NCBI RefSeq assembly: GCF_043876815.1
Contig: NZ_JBAWKA010000001.1
Coordinates: forward strand, 186,001 to 250,000
Length of the DNA: 64,000 nucleotides
DNA from: Gaetbulibacter_A sp043876815
GTDB taxonomy: Bacteria; Bacteroidota; Bacteroidia; Flavobacteriales; Flavobacteriaceae
Direction of reading: 5' to 3'
The translations under genes were made by a program, and so were the position numbers. Positions 1-9,374 of the stretch are shown piece by piece. The notes under the pieces were generated by a model. The model had not been told where the DNA came from, did no database searches, and saw only the letters and a program-made list of their open reading frames with translations. Numbering within the stretch: position 1 is the stretch's first letter; every line of letters starts with the position of its first letter.

Positions 1-2
1 AT

Positions 3-1529
3 GTGCAGGCCGGTTTACGGACCCGGGATGAATTAACTTCGGCGCCAGAAATTTTACTACAGATCAATAATTTTAGAACCATCAGGGCGATGGAATCCAA
101 AACCAAAGAAACCGATATTTACATAAAGCCGGAGGTAAAGGAATACACGGTAATTTCGTTTGATGAAGGAGCTGTGATCATAAAGAATGGTGTTGAGGCA
201 GCTTTAGAAAATTTTTCTAAACTGAATGCCTTACCAAGACGCGAGGAGCCGCGACCACCAATAAAACAAATCGATAGTATAAGTATTAACAGCTTTTCGT
301 TTTATGGTTCCAGTCATTATTCGCGGGCCTATTTATTAGGTAAATTAAAAGTGAAACCAGACAGGAAAGTGAGTTACGAGCGTTTTGAAAAGGGAATTAA
401 CGCACTGGTGGCAACTAATAATTTTGATGCTTTTGAGTACGATTTAAGACCTTCAGATTCGGTTGATGGCTATGATTTTTATGGGTCTTTACGGGAGTCT
501 AAGTACACCTCATTTCTGAAATTAGGAGTTCATTACGACCAGTTGTACAAAAGTGCTGCGCTTATAAACCTTACCAAAAAGCGTTTATTTTTCTCGAATG
601 ATATTGCCTCTCTTGATTTTATTTTAGGCGATAACCTGAGATACAATTTTGAGTATTTAATTGATAAAGGATTTTACTGGAGCATTGGTTTACGTTCCCG
701 TTATAATCAATTTAAAAAAAATGTCAGTGCCCGATTATTACTTACAGATACCGAAATTGGAAATTCCGGAATTAATAAGCTTGACGTAAAATTAACCGAT
801 CAAACCAATCAGTTTTATTTGCAAACCCTGTTTCGTAAAGATTTTTCCTTAAGTCTTGGTGCTGAACACAAGCGCTTAAAAATTATATCTGAAACCTTAT
901 TTGCACCCAATTCCAATAATAAGTACGAGTTTGAGAATACCGATTACGTGAGTTTGTTCGGTAATCTTAAATTAGATACGTACGACAATAAATACTTTCC
1001 CACACAAGGTGTTTATTTTAATGGTGATTTACATTGGTATGTTTACGGTTCCAGTTTCAATCAGGATTTTAATAATTTTGCCATTGGTAAGGCAGAAATC
1101 GGAACAGCATTTAAATTTTCAGAAAAAGTAGGCATAAATCTGGAAGCCAGTGGCGGTTTTAAAATTGGGGATAAATCAACCCAAACCCTCGACTTCGCCC
1201 TGGGAGGCTACGGTGCAAGTTTTATCAATAATTTTGTTTCTTTTATAGGTTACGATTTTATTTCTTTAACCGGCAATAGCTATGTAAAGGCCTCTGCGGT
1301 TCTGGATTATCAAATTTTTAAAAAACAACACCTCACCCTAGAGGCCAATTGGGCCAATGTAGCCGACGATATTTTTCAAACTGGCCAATGGTTTACACTG
1401 CCCGATTATCGCGGTTATGGCGTAGGTTATGCACTTGATACTTTTTTCGGTCCGGTTCAGGCCAAATACAGTTATTCGCCGGAGCGCAGGAAAGGTATTT
1501 TCTTTATTAACGTAGGGTTTTGGTTTTAA
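3..1529 (+). CDS. Patatin-like phospholipase with C-terminal outer-membrane barrel (5' truncated)
   Basis: The frame is open from the window edge, so the N-terminal catalytic patatin domain (GxSxG/Asp dyad) lies outside and is not seen. The first ~60 residues match the segment that follows a patatin domain (QAGLRTRDELTSAPEILL, then INNFRTIRAME). The remaining ~440 residues alternate polar and aromatic residues and end in Phe (VGFWF), as in BamA/surface-antigen-type barrels. Bacteroidetes RssA-like phospholipases commonly have this fused architecture and sit in the outer membrane. The GTG at position 3 is internal, not a start. Family call good; lipase activity not verifiable here. Confidence 0.8.
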   Translation: MQAGLRTRDELTSAPEILLQINNFRTIRAMESKTKETDIYIKPEVKEYTVISFDEGAVIIKNGVEAALENFSKLNALPRREEPRPPIKQIDSISINSFSFYGSSHYSRAYLLGKLKVKPDRKVSYERFEKGINALVATNNFDAFEYDLRPSDSVDGYDFYGSLRESKYTSFLKLGVHYDQLYKSAALINLTKKRLFFSNDIASLDFILGDNLRYNFEYLIDKGFYWSIGLRSRYNQFKKNVSARLLLTDTEIGNSGINKLDVKLTDQTNQFYLQTLFRKDFSLSLGAEHKRLKIISETLFAPNSNNKYEFENTDYVSLFGNLKLDTYDNKYFPTQGVYFNGDLHWYVYGSSFNQDFNNFAIGKAEIGTAFKFSEKVGINLEASGGFKIGDKSTQTLDFALGGYGASFINNFVSFIGYDFISLTGNSYVKASAVLDYQIFKKQHLTLEANWANVADDIFQTGQWFTLPDYRGYGVGYALDTFFGPVQAKYSYSPERRKGIFFINVGFWF

Positions 1530-1824
1530 TCCTCATTTTATTATTACATCAAAAATTACGATATTTGTGTTGTTATGAAATATCCACAAAAGAAAGTCTG
1601 TTTTTTTTAGACAAGCATAGAAATGGATATTGCATGTGACCAAAAAAAGAAAATATAGATTAGCAGATGATATACTTCTGGCAAGACTTACTATTACTTC
1701 TTCATTTCCTTATCAAGAGAAACCCCGAATAAGGGCGCATTTTTCGTATCTTTATAGTAACTTTTTTGTAATTTATACCAGCTAAACCTTAGGGTTGAGG
1801 CCTAAATTTTAAAAACATTAAACC

Positions 1825-2982
1825 ATGCCTTTTTATCATAAATTAGGAAGTATTCCTCATAAACGCCATACGCAGTTCAGAAAACCTGATGGCAGTCTGT
1901 ATTACGAGCAGTTGTTCGGCACTATTGGCTTCGATGGCATGTCTACCAATAGCTATCACGAACAGCGCCCAACGCAGGTTAAGGAAATTAAAAAGCAATA
2001 CAGCGTAGCGCCGAAGATTGCGCGCACCAACAATATTCAGTCTTACCGTTTTAAAGGTTTTCAAGTAAAACCGGAAGCCGATTATTTAGACAGCCGAAAA
2101 ACGGTATTAATAAATTCAGATTGCGCCATTATTTTAGCCGCGCCACAGGAATCTACCAATGATTATTTTTATAAGAATACCGATGCCGATGAACTTTTAT
2201 TCATCCATAAGGGTAGTGGAACCTTACGCACTCATCTGGGAAACTTAGAGTTTAAATACGGGGATTATTTGCTAATTCCACGAGGTGTGATCTATAAAAT
2301 AGATTTCGACACCAAAGATAATCGTCTGTTTATCGTCGAGTCGCGCCGACCCATTTATACCCCAAAGCGCTATCGCAATTGGTTCGGTCAGTTGTTGGAG
2401 CATTCACCCTTCTGCGAGCGCGATATTCGTCGCCCGGAAACGTTGGAGACCAACAATGAGACAGGCGATTTTTTAATAAAAGTAAAAAAGCAAGATGATA
2501 TTATCGAAATGGTATACGCCTCGCATCCCTTTGATGTCGTTGGCTACGATGGTTATAATTACCCGTATGCCTTTTCCATTCACGATTTTGAACCCATAAC
2601 CGGCCGCATACATCAACCGCCACCGGTGCATCAAACTTTCGAGACCGATGCCTTTGTGGTGTGCAGTTTTGTACCGCGATTGTACGATTATCATCCCCAA
2701 TCCATCCCGGCGCCATACAATCACAGCAACATTGATAGCGATGAGGTTTTGTATTATGTAGACGGGGATTTTATGAGCCGTAACGATATTGAAGCCGGGC
2801 ATATTTCCTTGCATCCCGCGGGGATTCCGCACGGACCGCACCCCGGCGCTACAGAGCGGAGTATTGGTAAGACCGAAACAGAGGAGTTGGCCGTGATGGT
2901 TGATACCTTTAAACCCTTGCAACTTACCGAAGATGCAATGAAAATAGCCGATGAGAGTTATTTCAAATCATGGTTGGAGTAA
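1825..2982 (+). CDS. hmgA: Homogentisate 1,2-dioxygenase
   Basis: Cytosolic iron dioxygenase that opens the homogentisate ring to maleylacetoacetate in tyrosine/phenylalanine catabolism. The 385-residue protein starts MPFYHKLGSIPHKRHTQF, typical of the bacterial enzyme. Likely iron ligands are visible: His300 (PYNHSN), the acidic pair Asp306/Glu307 and His336 (GIPHGP). These correspond to the His-Glu-His set of the human enzyme, although spacing around the Glu differs by one residue. hppD, which makes its substrate, lies 124 bases downstream on the same strand, so the two probably work as one pathway unit. Confidence 0.95.
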   Translation: MPFYHKLGSIPHKRHTQFRKPDGSLYYEQLFGTIGFDGMSTNSYHEQRPTQVKEIKKQYSVAPKIARTNNIQSYRFKGFQVKPEADYLDSRKTVLINSDCAIILAAPQESTNDYFYKNTDADELLFIHKGSGTLRTHLGNLEFKYGDYLLIPRGVIYKIDFDTKDNRLFIVESRRPIYTPKRYRNWFGQLLEHSPFCERDIRRPETLETNNETGDFLIKVKKQDDIIEMVYASHPFDVVGYDGYNYPYAFSIHDFEPITGRIHQPPPVHQTFETDAFVVCSFVPRLYDYHPQSIPAPYNHSNIDSDEVLYYVDGDFMSRNDIEAGHISLHPAGIPHGPHPGATERSIGKTETEELAVMVDTFKPLQLTEDAMKIADESYFKSWLE

Positions 2983-2990
2983 CAAGTATT

Positions 2991-3061
2991 GGGAGCTTTT
3001 TCCTGCTTTCCGCTATATCTTTTGTTGAAAAAACAAAAGGATGCCGCTGCAATCAGGGCTA
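2991..3061 (+). repeat. Dispersed intergenic repeat, family B, copy 1
   Basis: A ~70-base element between hmgA and hppD that matches, in the opposite orientation, the element at 34659-34733. Shared blocks are an AGCT-T-rich start, TCCGCT.TATCTTTT, a central A/T hairpin, AAAAGGATGCCGCTGC and ATC.GGGCTA. The centre (TCTTTTGTT / AACAAAAGGA) can fold back on itself. No coding potential. The two copies diverge mainly in the loop, as expected for a REP-like structured repeat. Confidence 0.75.
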
Positions 3062-3106
3062 GGGCAACAGAGTAAAGTTTAGACAACAGAATTAAAATTA
3101 GAAGAC

Positions 3107-4267
3107 ATGAGTAAAGACATAAAATCAGTAGACTACGGTCTGGAAAAAATATTTGCCGGTGCACAGGACTTTCTGCCGCTCCTAGGCACCGATTATGTAG
3201 AATTCTATGTAGGTAATGCTAAACAAGCGGCTCATTTTTATAAAACCGCTTTTGGTTTTCAGTCACTGGCCTACAAAGGATTAGAAACCGGCTCGAAAGA
3301 CACGGTAAGCTATGTATTAAAGCAAGACAAGATTCGCTTGGTGCTTACCACGCCTTTAACTAGTAAAAATCCTATTAACGAACATATTGTAAAACACGGC
3401 GACGGCGTAAAAGTCATAGCACTTTGGGTTGAAGATGCCCGAAAGGCATACGAAGAAACTACAAGTCGAGGAGCGAAATCGTTTATGGCTCCGGTTGTAG
3501 AAACTGATGAGCATGGTGAAATTGTAAAAGCAGGGATCTACACCTATGGAGAAACGGTACACATGTTCGTGGAGCGTAAAAACTATAAAGGTACTTTTAT
3601 GCCCGGTTTCAGACCCTGGGAAAGCGATTATAACCCAACACCTGTTGGTCTGAAATATATCGATCACATGGTAGGGAATGTAGGCTGGGGCCAAATGAAT
3701 ACCTGGGTGAAATGGTATGAAGACGTGATGGGTTTTGAAAACTTTTTGTCGTTTGATGACAAACAGATCCATACAGAATATTCGGCCTTGATGAGTAAAG
3801 TGATGAGTAATGGCAATGGGCGTATTAAATTTCCTATCAACGAACCCGCCGAAGGAAAAAAGAAATCACAGATCGAAGAATACCTTGATTTTTACGAAGG
3901 GGCCGGCGTACAGCACATAGCTGTGGCTACCGACGATATTGTTAGTACCGTAAGCCAGTTGCGAGAACGTGGCGTGGAATTTTTAAGCACCCCACCTGAA
4001 GAATATTATAAAGCCGTTCCCGGACGATTGGAGCAATTCAGTCATGAATTGCGAGAGGACATCGAGACCTTAAAAAATTTAGGTATCATGATCGATGCCG
4101 ATGAAGAAGGCTATTTGTTACAGATATTTACAAAGCCTGTGGAAGACCGACCTACCTTGTTCTTTGAGATCATTCAACGGATGGGTGCACGCGGTTTTGG
4201 GGCAGGGAACTTTAAAGCCTTATTTGAATCTATTGAGCGCGAACAAGCTAGTAGGGGAACGCTTTAA
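3107..4267 (+). CDS. hppD: 4-hydroxyphenylpyruvate dioxygenase
   Basis: Converts 4-hydroxyphenylpyruvate to homogentisate, the substrate of the neighbouring HmgA. The protein has 386 residues and two VOC (glyoxalase/bleomycin-resistance fold) modules, roughly 25-160 and 180-365. The Fe(II) facial triad is visible as His187 (IDHMVGN), His270 (QHIAVATDD) and Glu354 (LFFEIIQRMG). The C-terminal helix GFGAGNFKALFESIEREQ is the conserved gate of true HPPDs and separates it from other VOC dioxygenases. Cytosolic, no signal peptide. Confidence 0.96.
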   Translation: MSKDIKSVDYGLEKIFAGAQDFLPLLGTDYVEFYVGNAKQAAHFYKTAFGFQSLAYKGLETGSKDTVSYVLKQDKIRLVLTTPLTSKNPINEHIVKHGDGVKVIALWVEDARKAYEETTSRGAKSFMAPVVETDEHGEIVKAGIYTYGETVHMFVERKNYKGTFMPGFRPWESDYNPTPVGLKYIDHMVGNVGWGQMNTWVKWYEDVMGFENFLSFDDKQIHTEYSALMSKVMSNGNGRIKFPINEPAEGKKKSQIEEYLDFYEGAGVQHIAVATDDIVSTVSQLRERGVEFLSTPPEEYYKAVPGRLEQFSHELREDIETLKNLGIMIDADEEGYLLQIFTKPVEDRPTLFFEIIQRMGARGFGAGNFKALFESIEREQASRGTL

Positions 4268-4334
4268 TTTTTAATAGAAATAAAAAAAAGGCCGGTTGAT
4301 TTAGGGTGTAAGACCTTATTTGAAGCGGCTTTTT

Positions 4335-4430
4335 GCGTTAGGGATTGTACTGAAAAGCCCGCAGCCTTTTGGCGCGGCCTTGTAAGGGAAAGCCCGACCG
4401 CCGGCGCAGACGGTGGAAACGCCCAAATAT
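4335..4430 (+). repeat. Dispersed intergenic repeat, family A, copy 1
   Basis: A GC-rich ~96-base element in the 315-base gap between hppD and the DUF3108 gene. It starts GCGTTAGGGAT, contains AAAGCCC, GCGCGG.CTTGTA and AGCCCGAC, and ends AACGCCCAAATAT. The element at 63508-63610 has the same block order in the opposite orientation. Start (GCGTT.GGG) and end (AACGCCC) are partly complementary, so the transcript could close into a long stem. The rest of the gap holds nothing else I can name apart from a weak promoter-like TATTTTG near 4518. Confidence 0.78.
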
Positions 4431-4582
4431 CAGATTTTAAAAAACATCAAATAAACGTTAAGAAAACCTTATAATCTGTGGTGTTTGAAGAATTTTCATA
4501 TTTTTGGAACAGTAATTGTATTTTGGTGTGATGAACAATAAATGTAAATTTTAAAAGTTACATACCCAAATACCCAAACCCT

Positions 4583-5362
4583 ATGACGAAAAAACTACTT
4601 TTTTTAGGAATTCTATGCGCAATGCTTCAAGTGAGTTTTGCTCAAAATTCGTCGTTTAAAGATGGTGAATGGTTCAAGTTCAAGATGAGCTACAGCGGAT
4701 TTTTAAAGGCGGGGAATGCCACTTTGAGCGTTAAAGAAACGAGTCTGGGTGACAAACCGGTTTACCATGTGGTTGGTAAAGGCTGGACTACCGGTATGAT
4801 TAAGTGGTTTTTTAAGGTGAACGATCGGTATGAAAGTTATTTTGATAAAGAAACATACCTGCCTTATAAATTTGTGCGAAATATTTACGAAGGTGGTTAC
4901 ACGAAGAATTTAACCATAGATTTCGATCAGGAGAATCATAAGGCGCATGTTAATGATAAAAAGCACGGTGTCCAATCGGTTTTTGATACCAAACCAAACA
5001 TTCAGGATATGGTGTCAACCTTTTATTATTTGAGGAATAATTTAGATACGGAAAGCCTGAAACCGGGAGATGAAGTGATGGTGGATATTTTTTTCGATGA
5101 AGAAAATTATGGTTTTAAATTGAAGTATTTAGGTAAAGATCGCATTGAAACTGATTTTGGTCAAATTGATGCCTTGAAGTTTAGACCTTACGTGATGGCC
5201 GGACGTGTTTTTAAAGAGGAAGAAAGTTTAACCCTTTGGGTTTCTAATGACAAAAATAAAGTACCTTTACGCATTAAAGCTGATCTGGCCGTAGGGTCAC
5301 TTCGAGCTGATCTTGAAGCCTTTAAGGGCTTGAAATATCCGTTTGAAATTCATATAAATTAA
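4583..5362 (+). CDS. DUF3108 domain secreted protein
   Basis: 259 residues with a clear signal peptide (MTKKLLFLGILCAMLQVSFA, cut before QNSSF). The body matches the DUF3108 pattern: a YSGFLKAGNATLSV start, an R.ESYFDKETYLPYKF motif, then beta strands ending in a lipid-binding-like sheet. Biochemical role unknown; periplasmic or outer-membrane attached. kynA begins 8 bases after its stop, so the two are probably co-transcribed. No catalytic residues were recognised. Confidence 0.85.
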   Translation: MTKKLLFLGILCAMLQVSFAQNSSFKDGEWFKFKMSYSGFLKAGNATLSVKETSLGDKPVYHVVGKGWTTGMIKWFFKVNDRYESYFDKETYLPYKFVRNIYEGGYTKNLTIDFDQENHKAHVNDKKHGVQSVFDTKPNIQDMVSTFYYLRNNLDTESLKPGDEVMVDIFFDEENYGFKLKYLGKDRIETDFGQIDALKFRPYVMAGRVFKEEESLTLWVSNDKNKVPLRIKADLAVGSLRADLEAFKGLKYPFEIHIN

Positions 5363-5369
5363 AGCTGAA

Positions 5370-6287
5370 TTGGACTCTGAACTTGAGAAAGCACTGGAAG
5401 AAAAATATGCCGCAATTGATCAAGACGTCGATGCGCATCTGGAAGGGCTGTTACATAGTAAACCATTAAATTATTGGGATTATATTCAAACAGATGCTTT
5501 GTTGAGTCTGCAGGTGCAACGCACGGTGTTTCCTGATGAGAAGGTATTTATAATGTATCATCAGATCTCAGAGTTGCTATTTAAAATGATCCTGAGTGAG
5601 ATCGAACAAATTGCAGAACACAAAGCTTTAACTACAGCGATCTTTACAGATAAGATTATGCGAATAAGCAGGTACTTTGATGTATTGACATCTTCATTTA
5701 GTATTATGAAAGACGGGATGGATGTGGCGCAGTATAATAAGTTCAGAAAAACCTTGACACCTGGCAGTGGTTTTCAGAGCGCACAATACCGTAAAATAGA
5801 GTTTGCTTCTACGGAATTGACCAATTTAATTGATAACAGGTTTCGTGATACGATCGATAGGAACTCGTCATACGAGAATGCTTTTGAACACTTGTATTGG
5901 CAAGCTGCGGGAAAAGATTATAAAACAGGTAAAAAAACGTATACATTAAAAACGTTTGAAGCAAGATATAAAGCAGAATTTATTAGATTTACAAAATTTT
6001 ATTATCAGAATAATTTGTGGTGCAAATTTAAAGGGTTGCCAGAGGCGGATCAGAAAAATGCAGACCTCATTAAAGCGATGAGACACTACGATTACACGGT
6101 TAATATTAAGTGGGTTATGGCGCATTACACCACAGCCAATCATTATTTGAACATTGGAGGACACACCGCGGAGGCCACAGGAGGTAGTGAATGGGTAAAA
6201 TATATGCATCCAAAATATCAAAAAAGAATATTTTTTCCGGATTTATGGACAGAAGAAGAGTTAGCACATTGGGGACACGATGTTTAA
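5370..6287 (+). CDS. kynA: Tryptophan 2,3-dioxygenase
   Basis: Haem enzyme that opens the indole ring of tryptophan to N-formylkynurenine, first step of the kynurenine route. Family motifs are present: EKVFIMYHQISELLFKMIL (distal haem/substrate His), a GSGFQSAQYRKIE block (substrate Arg) and the C-terminal TTANHYLNIGGHT (proximal haem His region). Length 305 is normal for bacterial TDO. The only start that keeps the conserved N-terminus is a TTG at 5370, 8 bases after the DUF3108 stop. The 3' end overlaps the next gene by 43 bases, which suggests translational coupling. Confidence 0.93.
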   Translation: MDSELEKALEEKYAAIDQDVDAHLEGLLHSKPLNYWDYIQTDALLSLQVQRTVFPDEKVFIMYHQISELLFKMILSEIEQIAEHKALTTAIFTDKIMRISRYFDVLTSSFSIMKDGMDVAQYNKFRKTLTPGSGFQSAQYRKIEFASTELTNLIDNRFRDTIDRNSSYENAFEHLYWQAAGKDYKTGKKTYTLKTFEARYKAEFIRFTKFYYQNNLWCKFKGLPEADQKNADLIKAMRHYDYTVNIKWVMAHYTTANHYLNIGGHTAEATGGSEWVKYMHPKYQKRIFFPDLWTEEELAHWGHDV

Positions 6288-7591
6288 TTGCATTAATAGT
6301 ATTTTTAGGGTTATTTACAGCCTGTAAAAATGAGGAGAAACCACCGAAAGAAGAAGAGGTGGTGGCCAAAGTTGAGAAGCCTAAAGACATTTTTGAATTC
6401 GGGTTTAAGCTGAACGATTTTATCGTGAAACGCGATACCGTTGAAAAGAATGAGAGTTTCGGACAGATACTGGAACGCAACCATGTTGGGTACCCCCGGA
6501 TTTTTAATATCGCTCAAAAAGCGAAAGACACCTTTGACATAGCTCGTTTTTTACAAGCAGGAAAACCATATACCTTATTATGCGCCAAAGATTCTCTTGA
6601 AACAGCACAATGTTTTATTTATCAGCCGAATCTGGAAGATTATGTAGTGATCAATTTTAAGGACTCTATGATTTCTGCTTACAAGAGTAAGAAGCCTATT
6701 AAATTTGTAGAGAAGATTGCTACGGGTGTTATTAATGACAATATTTCTTTGACTCTGGAGGAAAAGGGTTTGAGTCCGCGTTTAGCGTATATGATGGCCG
6801 ACGATATTTATGCCTGGACCATTGATTTTAGACGTTTACAACCTGGTGATCGTTTTAAGGTGATGTATACAGATAAGTATATTGATGATACAATATATGC
6901 CGGTGTTGATAAGATAAAGGCTGCCTTTTTTGAACACAATAAAGAATCGTTTTATGCCTTTCGATTCACTACAGATACAGTTAAAGGTATTGTAGATTAT
7001 TTTAGTGATGATGCCAAAAATTTACGTCGGGCATTTTTAAGAGCTCCTGTAAAATTTAGTCGTGTATCATCCCGATATAATTTACGGCGTCGTATTGCCT
7101 ACTATGGCAACAGGATAAGACCGCATAAGGGAACTGATTTTGCGGCGGCTGTAGGGACGCCTATTATGGCTACAGCCAACGGTACAGTAACACAATCTAG
7201 TTATACCGGGGGTAATGGCAAGTACGTTAAGATCCGCCATAATGCAACCTACGAAACCCAATACTTACATATGAGTCGCCGCAACGTAAAAGTTGGGCAA
7301 TTCGTAAAACAGGGCGATATCATTGGATATGTTGGAATGACGGGAAATACCGCCGGACCTCATGTGTGTTATCGGTTTTGGAAGAATGGCCGACAGGTAG
7401 ATCCTTTCCAGCAAAAGCTGCCTGAGGCAAAACCTATTTCAGATTCTTTAAAGAAGAAATTCTTAGATTATATAGAACCTATCAAAAAAAATATAGATGG
7501 TATTCCTTTTGAGATTTCGGAAGCCTCCGGAAATTTTAGTGTAGCCGAAAATGATAGTATAGATGCCAACCTAATGTCTTACAACCCTTAA
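6245..7591 (+). CDS. M23 (LytM-type) peptidase lipoprotein
   Basis: Predicted peptidoglycan endopeptidase on the periplasmic side of the envelope. From the ATG at 6245 the protein begins MDRRRVSTLGTRC, a hydrophobic stretch and a lipobox GLFTAC, so this start is preferred to one 54 bases upstream that only adds residues inside kynA. The LytM domain is near the C-terminus: RPHKGTDFA (zinc His and Asp), a YETQYLHMS block and GPHVCYRFWKNG. The usual HxH motif is HVC here, so the third zinc ligand would be Cys. Overlaps kynA by 43 bases; pgi starts 3 bases after its stop. Confidence 0.88.
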   Translation: MDRRRVSTLGTRCLIALIVFLGLFTACKNEEKPPKEEEVVAKVEKPKDIFEFGFKLNDFIVKRDTVEKNESFGQILERNHVGYPRIFNIAQKAKDTFDIARFLQAGKPYTLLCAKDSLETAQCFIYQPNLEDYVVINFKDSMISAYKSKKPIKFVEKIATGVINDNISLTLEEKGLSPRLAYMMADDIYAWTIDFRRLQPGDRFKVMYTDKYIDDTIYAGVDKIKAAFFEHNKESFYAFRFTTDTVKGIVDYFSDDAKNLRRAFLRAPVKFSRVSSRYNLRRRIAYYGNRIRPHKGTDFAAAVGTPIMATANGTVTQSSYTGGNGKYVKIRHNATYETQYLHMSRRNVKVGQFVKQGDIIGYVGMTGNTAGPHVCYRFWKNGRQVDPFQQKLPEAKPISDSLKKKFLDYIEPIKKNIDGIPFEISEASGNFSVAENDSIDANLMSYNP

Positions 7592-7594
7592 TTT

Positions 7595-9214
7595 ATGACC
7601 TTACCAAGTGTAAATCCCACGACAACTGCTGCATGGAGAAAATTACATAACCATTACCAGGCAGTTAAAGATGTGCATATGAAATCCATGTTTGCCGATG
7701 ACGATAAACGTGCTGAAAAATTTTCTATTGCCTTTGATGATTTTTATGTAGATTTTTCTAAAAATCGGATAACAGAAGAGACCTTCAAATACCTTTTGGA
7801 ATTAGCCGATGAGGTTAAGTTAAAAGAGGCTATTGAAAGTCAGTTTTTAGGAGAGATCATTAATAAAACAGAGGGGCGAGCGGTATTGCATACGGCGCTT
7901 CGGGCTCGGGAAGACGCACGGTTTATTGTGGATGGTGTGAATGTTATGCCTGAGGTATATGCTGTGAAAGATAAAATGAGAACTTTTACCCAAGAGGTAT
8001 TGTCAGGCGAGCGTAAAGGATTTACCGGAAAACCTTTTACCGATGTTGTAAATATTGGTATTGGAGGTTCTGATCTAGGACCAGCGATGGTTGTGGATGC
8101 CCTTAAGTATTATAAAAATCATCTTACGACTCATTTTGTGAGTAATGTGGATGGCGATCATGTGAATGAGGTGATTAAAAATTTGGATCCGGAAACCACA
8201 TTGTTTGTGGTGGTCTCTAAAACATTTACGACACAAGAAACCATTTCAAATGCAAATACGATTAAGGACTGGTTTTTAAAAACCGGTAACCACGAAGCTA
8301 TTGCCAAGCATTTTGTGGCAGTGTCTACCAATATTGATTCCGTGAAGGCCTTTGGAATAGACCCGAACAATATTTTTCCAATGTGGAACTGGGTGGGTGG
8401 CCGTTTTTCTCTTTGGAGTGCCGTTGGACTGAGTATCAGTTTAGGTATAGGATTTGAAAATTTTGACGCCCTGCTGCGGGGAGCCAACAAAATGGATGAT
8501 CATTTTAGATCCACCGATTTTAAAGAAAATATTCCTGTTGTTTTGGCTTTGATCAGTGTTTGGTACAACAACTTTTTTGAGGCAGAAAGCGAAGCTATTA
8601 TACCCTATTCTCAGTATTTAAATCAGTTTGCTACCTATCTGCAACAAGGTATAATGGAGAGTAATGGAAAAAGTGTGGATAGAAATGGTAACTTGATAGA
8701 TTATCAAACGGGAACCATTATTTGGGGTGAACCCGGAACCAATGCCCAACATGCTTTTTTTCAGCTGATCCATCAAGGGACGAAATTGATTCCTGCGGAT
8801 TTTATTGGCTTTAAAAAATCCCTGCATGGTAATAAAGATCATCAGGATAAATTAATCTCTAACTTTTTAGCACAAACAGAAGCCTTACTGAACGGAAAAA
8901 CAAAAGCTGCTGTTGAGGCCGAAGGGACCTCTAAAGAAATTCTACCTTTCAAAATATTTGAAGGAAACAAACCTACCAATACCATTTTTATTGATAAGTT
9001 AACACCGGAAAGTCTTGGTAAACTGATAGCGATGTATGAACATAAAATATTTGTTCAGGGTATTATCTGGAATATTTTTAGTTACGACCAATTTGGGGTA
9101 GAACTAGGAAAACAACTGGCTACTAAAATTTTACAAGAATTTAACAGTGCTAGTAATAACGAACATGACTCTTCTACCGCTAGTTTATTGAGTTATTACA
9201 AAAGCAGCAGTTAA
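7595..9214 (+). CDS. pgi: Glucose-6-phosphate isomerase
   Basis: Interconverts glucose-6-phosphate and fructose-6-phosphate in glycolysis and gluconeogenesis. 539 residues, the usual length. Family signatures are visible: NIGIGGSDLGPAMV (sugar-phosphate binding SIS fold), VVSKTFTTQET, WVGGRFSLWSAVG, GTNAQHAFFQLIHQGT (catalytic His region) and the C-terminal GIIWNIFSYDQFGVELGK. Last gene of the upstream plus-strand run; an intrinsic terminator follows 28 bases after the stop. Confidence 0.97.
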   Translation: MTLPSVNPTTTAAWRKLHNHYQAVKDVHMKSMFADDDKRAEKFSIAFDDFYVDFSKNRITEETFKYLLELADEVKLKEAIESQFLGEIINKTEGRAVLHTALRAREDARFIVDGVNVMPEVYAVKDKMRTFTQEVLSGERKGFTGKPFTDVVNIGIGGSDLGPAMVVDALKYYKNHLTTHFVSNVDGDHVNEVIKNLDPETTLFVVVSKTFTTQETISNANTIKDWFLKTGNHEAIAKHFVAVSTNIDSVKAFGIDPNNIFPMWNWVGGRFSLWSAVGLSISLGIGFENFDALLRGANKMDDHFRSTDFKENIPVVLALISVWYNNFFEAESEAIIPYSQYLNQFATYLQQGIMESNGKSVDRNGNLIDYQTGTIIWGEPGTNAQHAFFQLIHQGTKLIPADFIGFKKSLHGNKDHQDKLISNFLAQTEALLNGKTKAAVEAEGTSKEILPFKIFEGNKPTNTIFIDKLTPESLGKLIAMYEHKIFVQGIIWNIFSYDQFGVELGKQLATKILQEFNSASNNEHDSSTASLLSYYKSSS

Positions 9215-9242
9215 TTAAATTACATATTATTATTAATATCGC

Positions 9243-9280
9243 AAAAAAGGGATCAATATTTTAATATTTATCCCTTTTTT
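9243..9280 (+). terminator. Intrinsic terminator after pgi
   Basis: Perfect 11-bp arms AAAAAAGGGAT (9243-9253) and ATCCCTTTTTT (9270-9280) around a 16-base AT loop, ending in a T run. It separates pgi from the next receptor gene. Confidence 0.85.
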
Positions 9281-9340
9281 GGTTATAATTATTATTAATA
9301 TTTGTTAACAAATACTTAACATTTAATACCCTGTAATACT

Positions 9341-9348
9341 TATTTTTG
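9341..9348 (+). promoter_or_regulatory. Bacteroidetes -7 element for the Oar-like receptor gene
   Basis: TATTTTTG fits TAnnTTTG and lies 26 bases before the ATG at 9375, leaving a ~22-base leader. No convincing -33 TTG was found at the right distance. Confidence 0.55.
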
Positions 9349-9374
9349 CCTTGACAAATTTTAAATAATTAATT

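Noticed and set aside
2473..2922. 149-codon open frame on the minus strand inside hmgA
   Set aside because: Entirely within a well-supported dioxygenase gene; no recognisable domain and unlikely residue mix, so a shadow frame.
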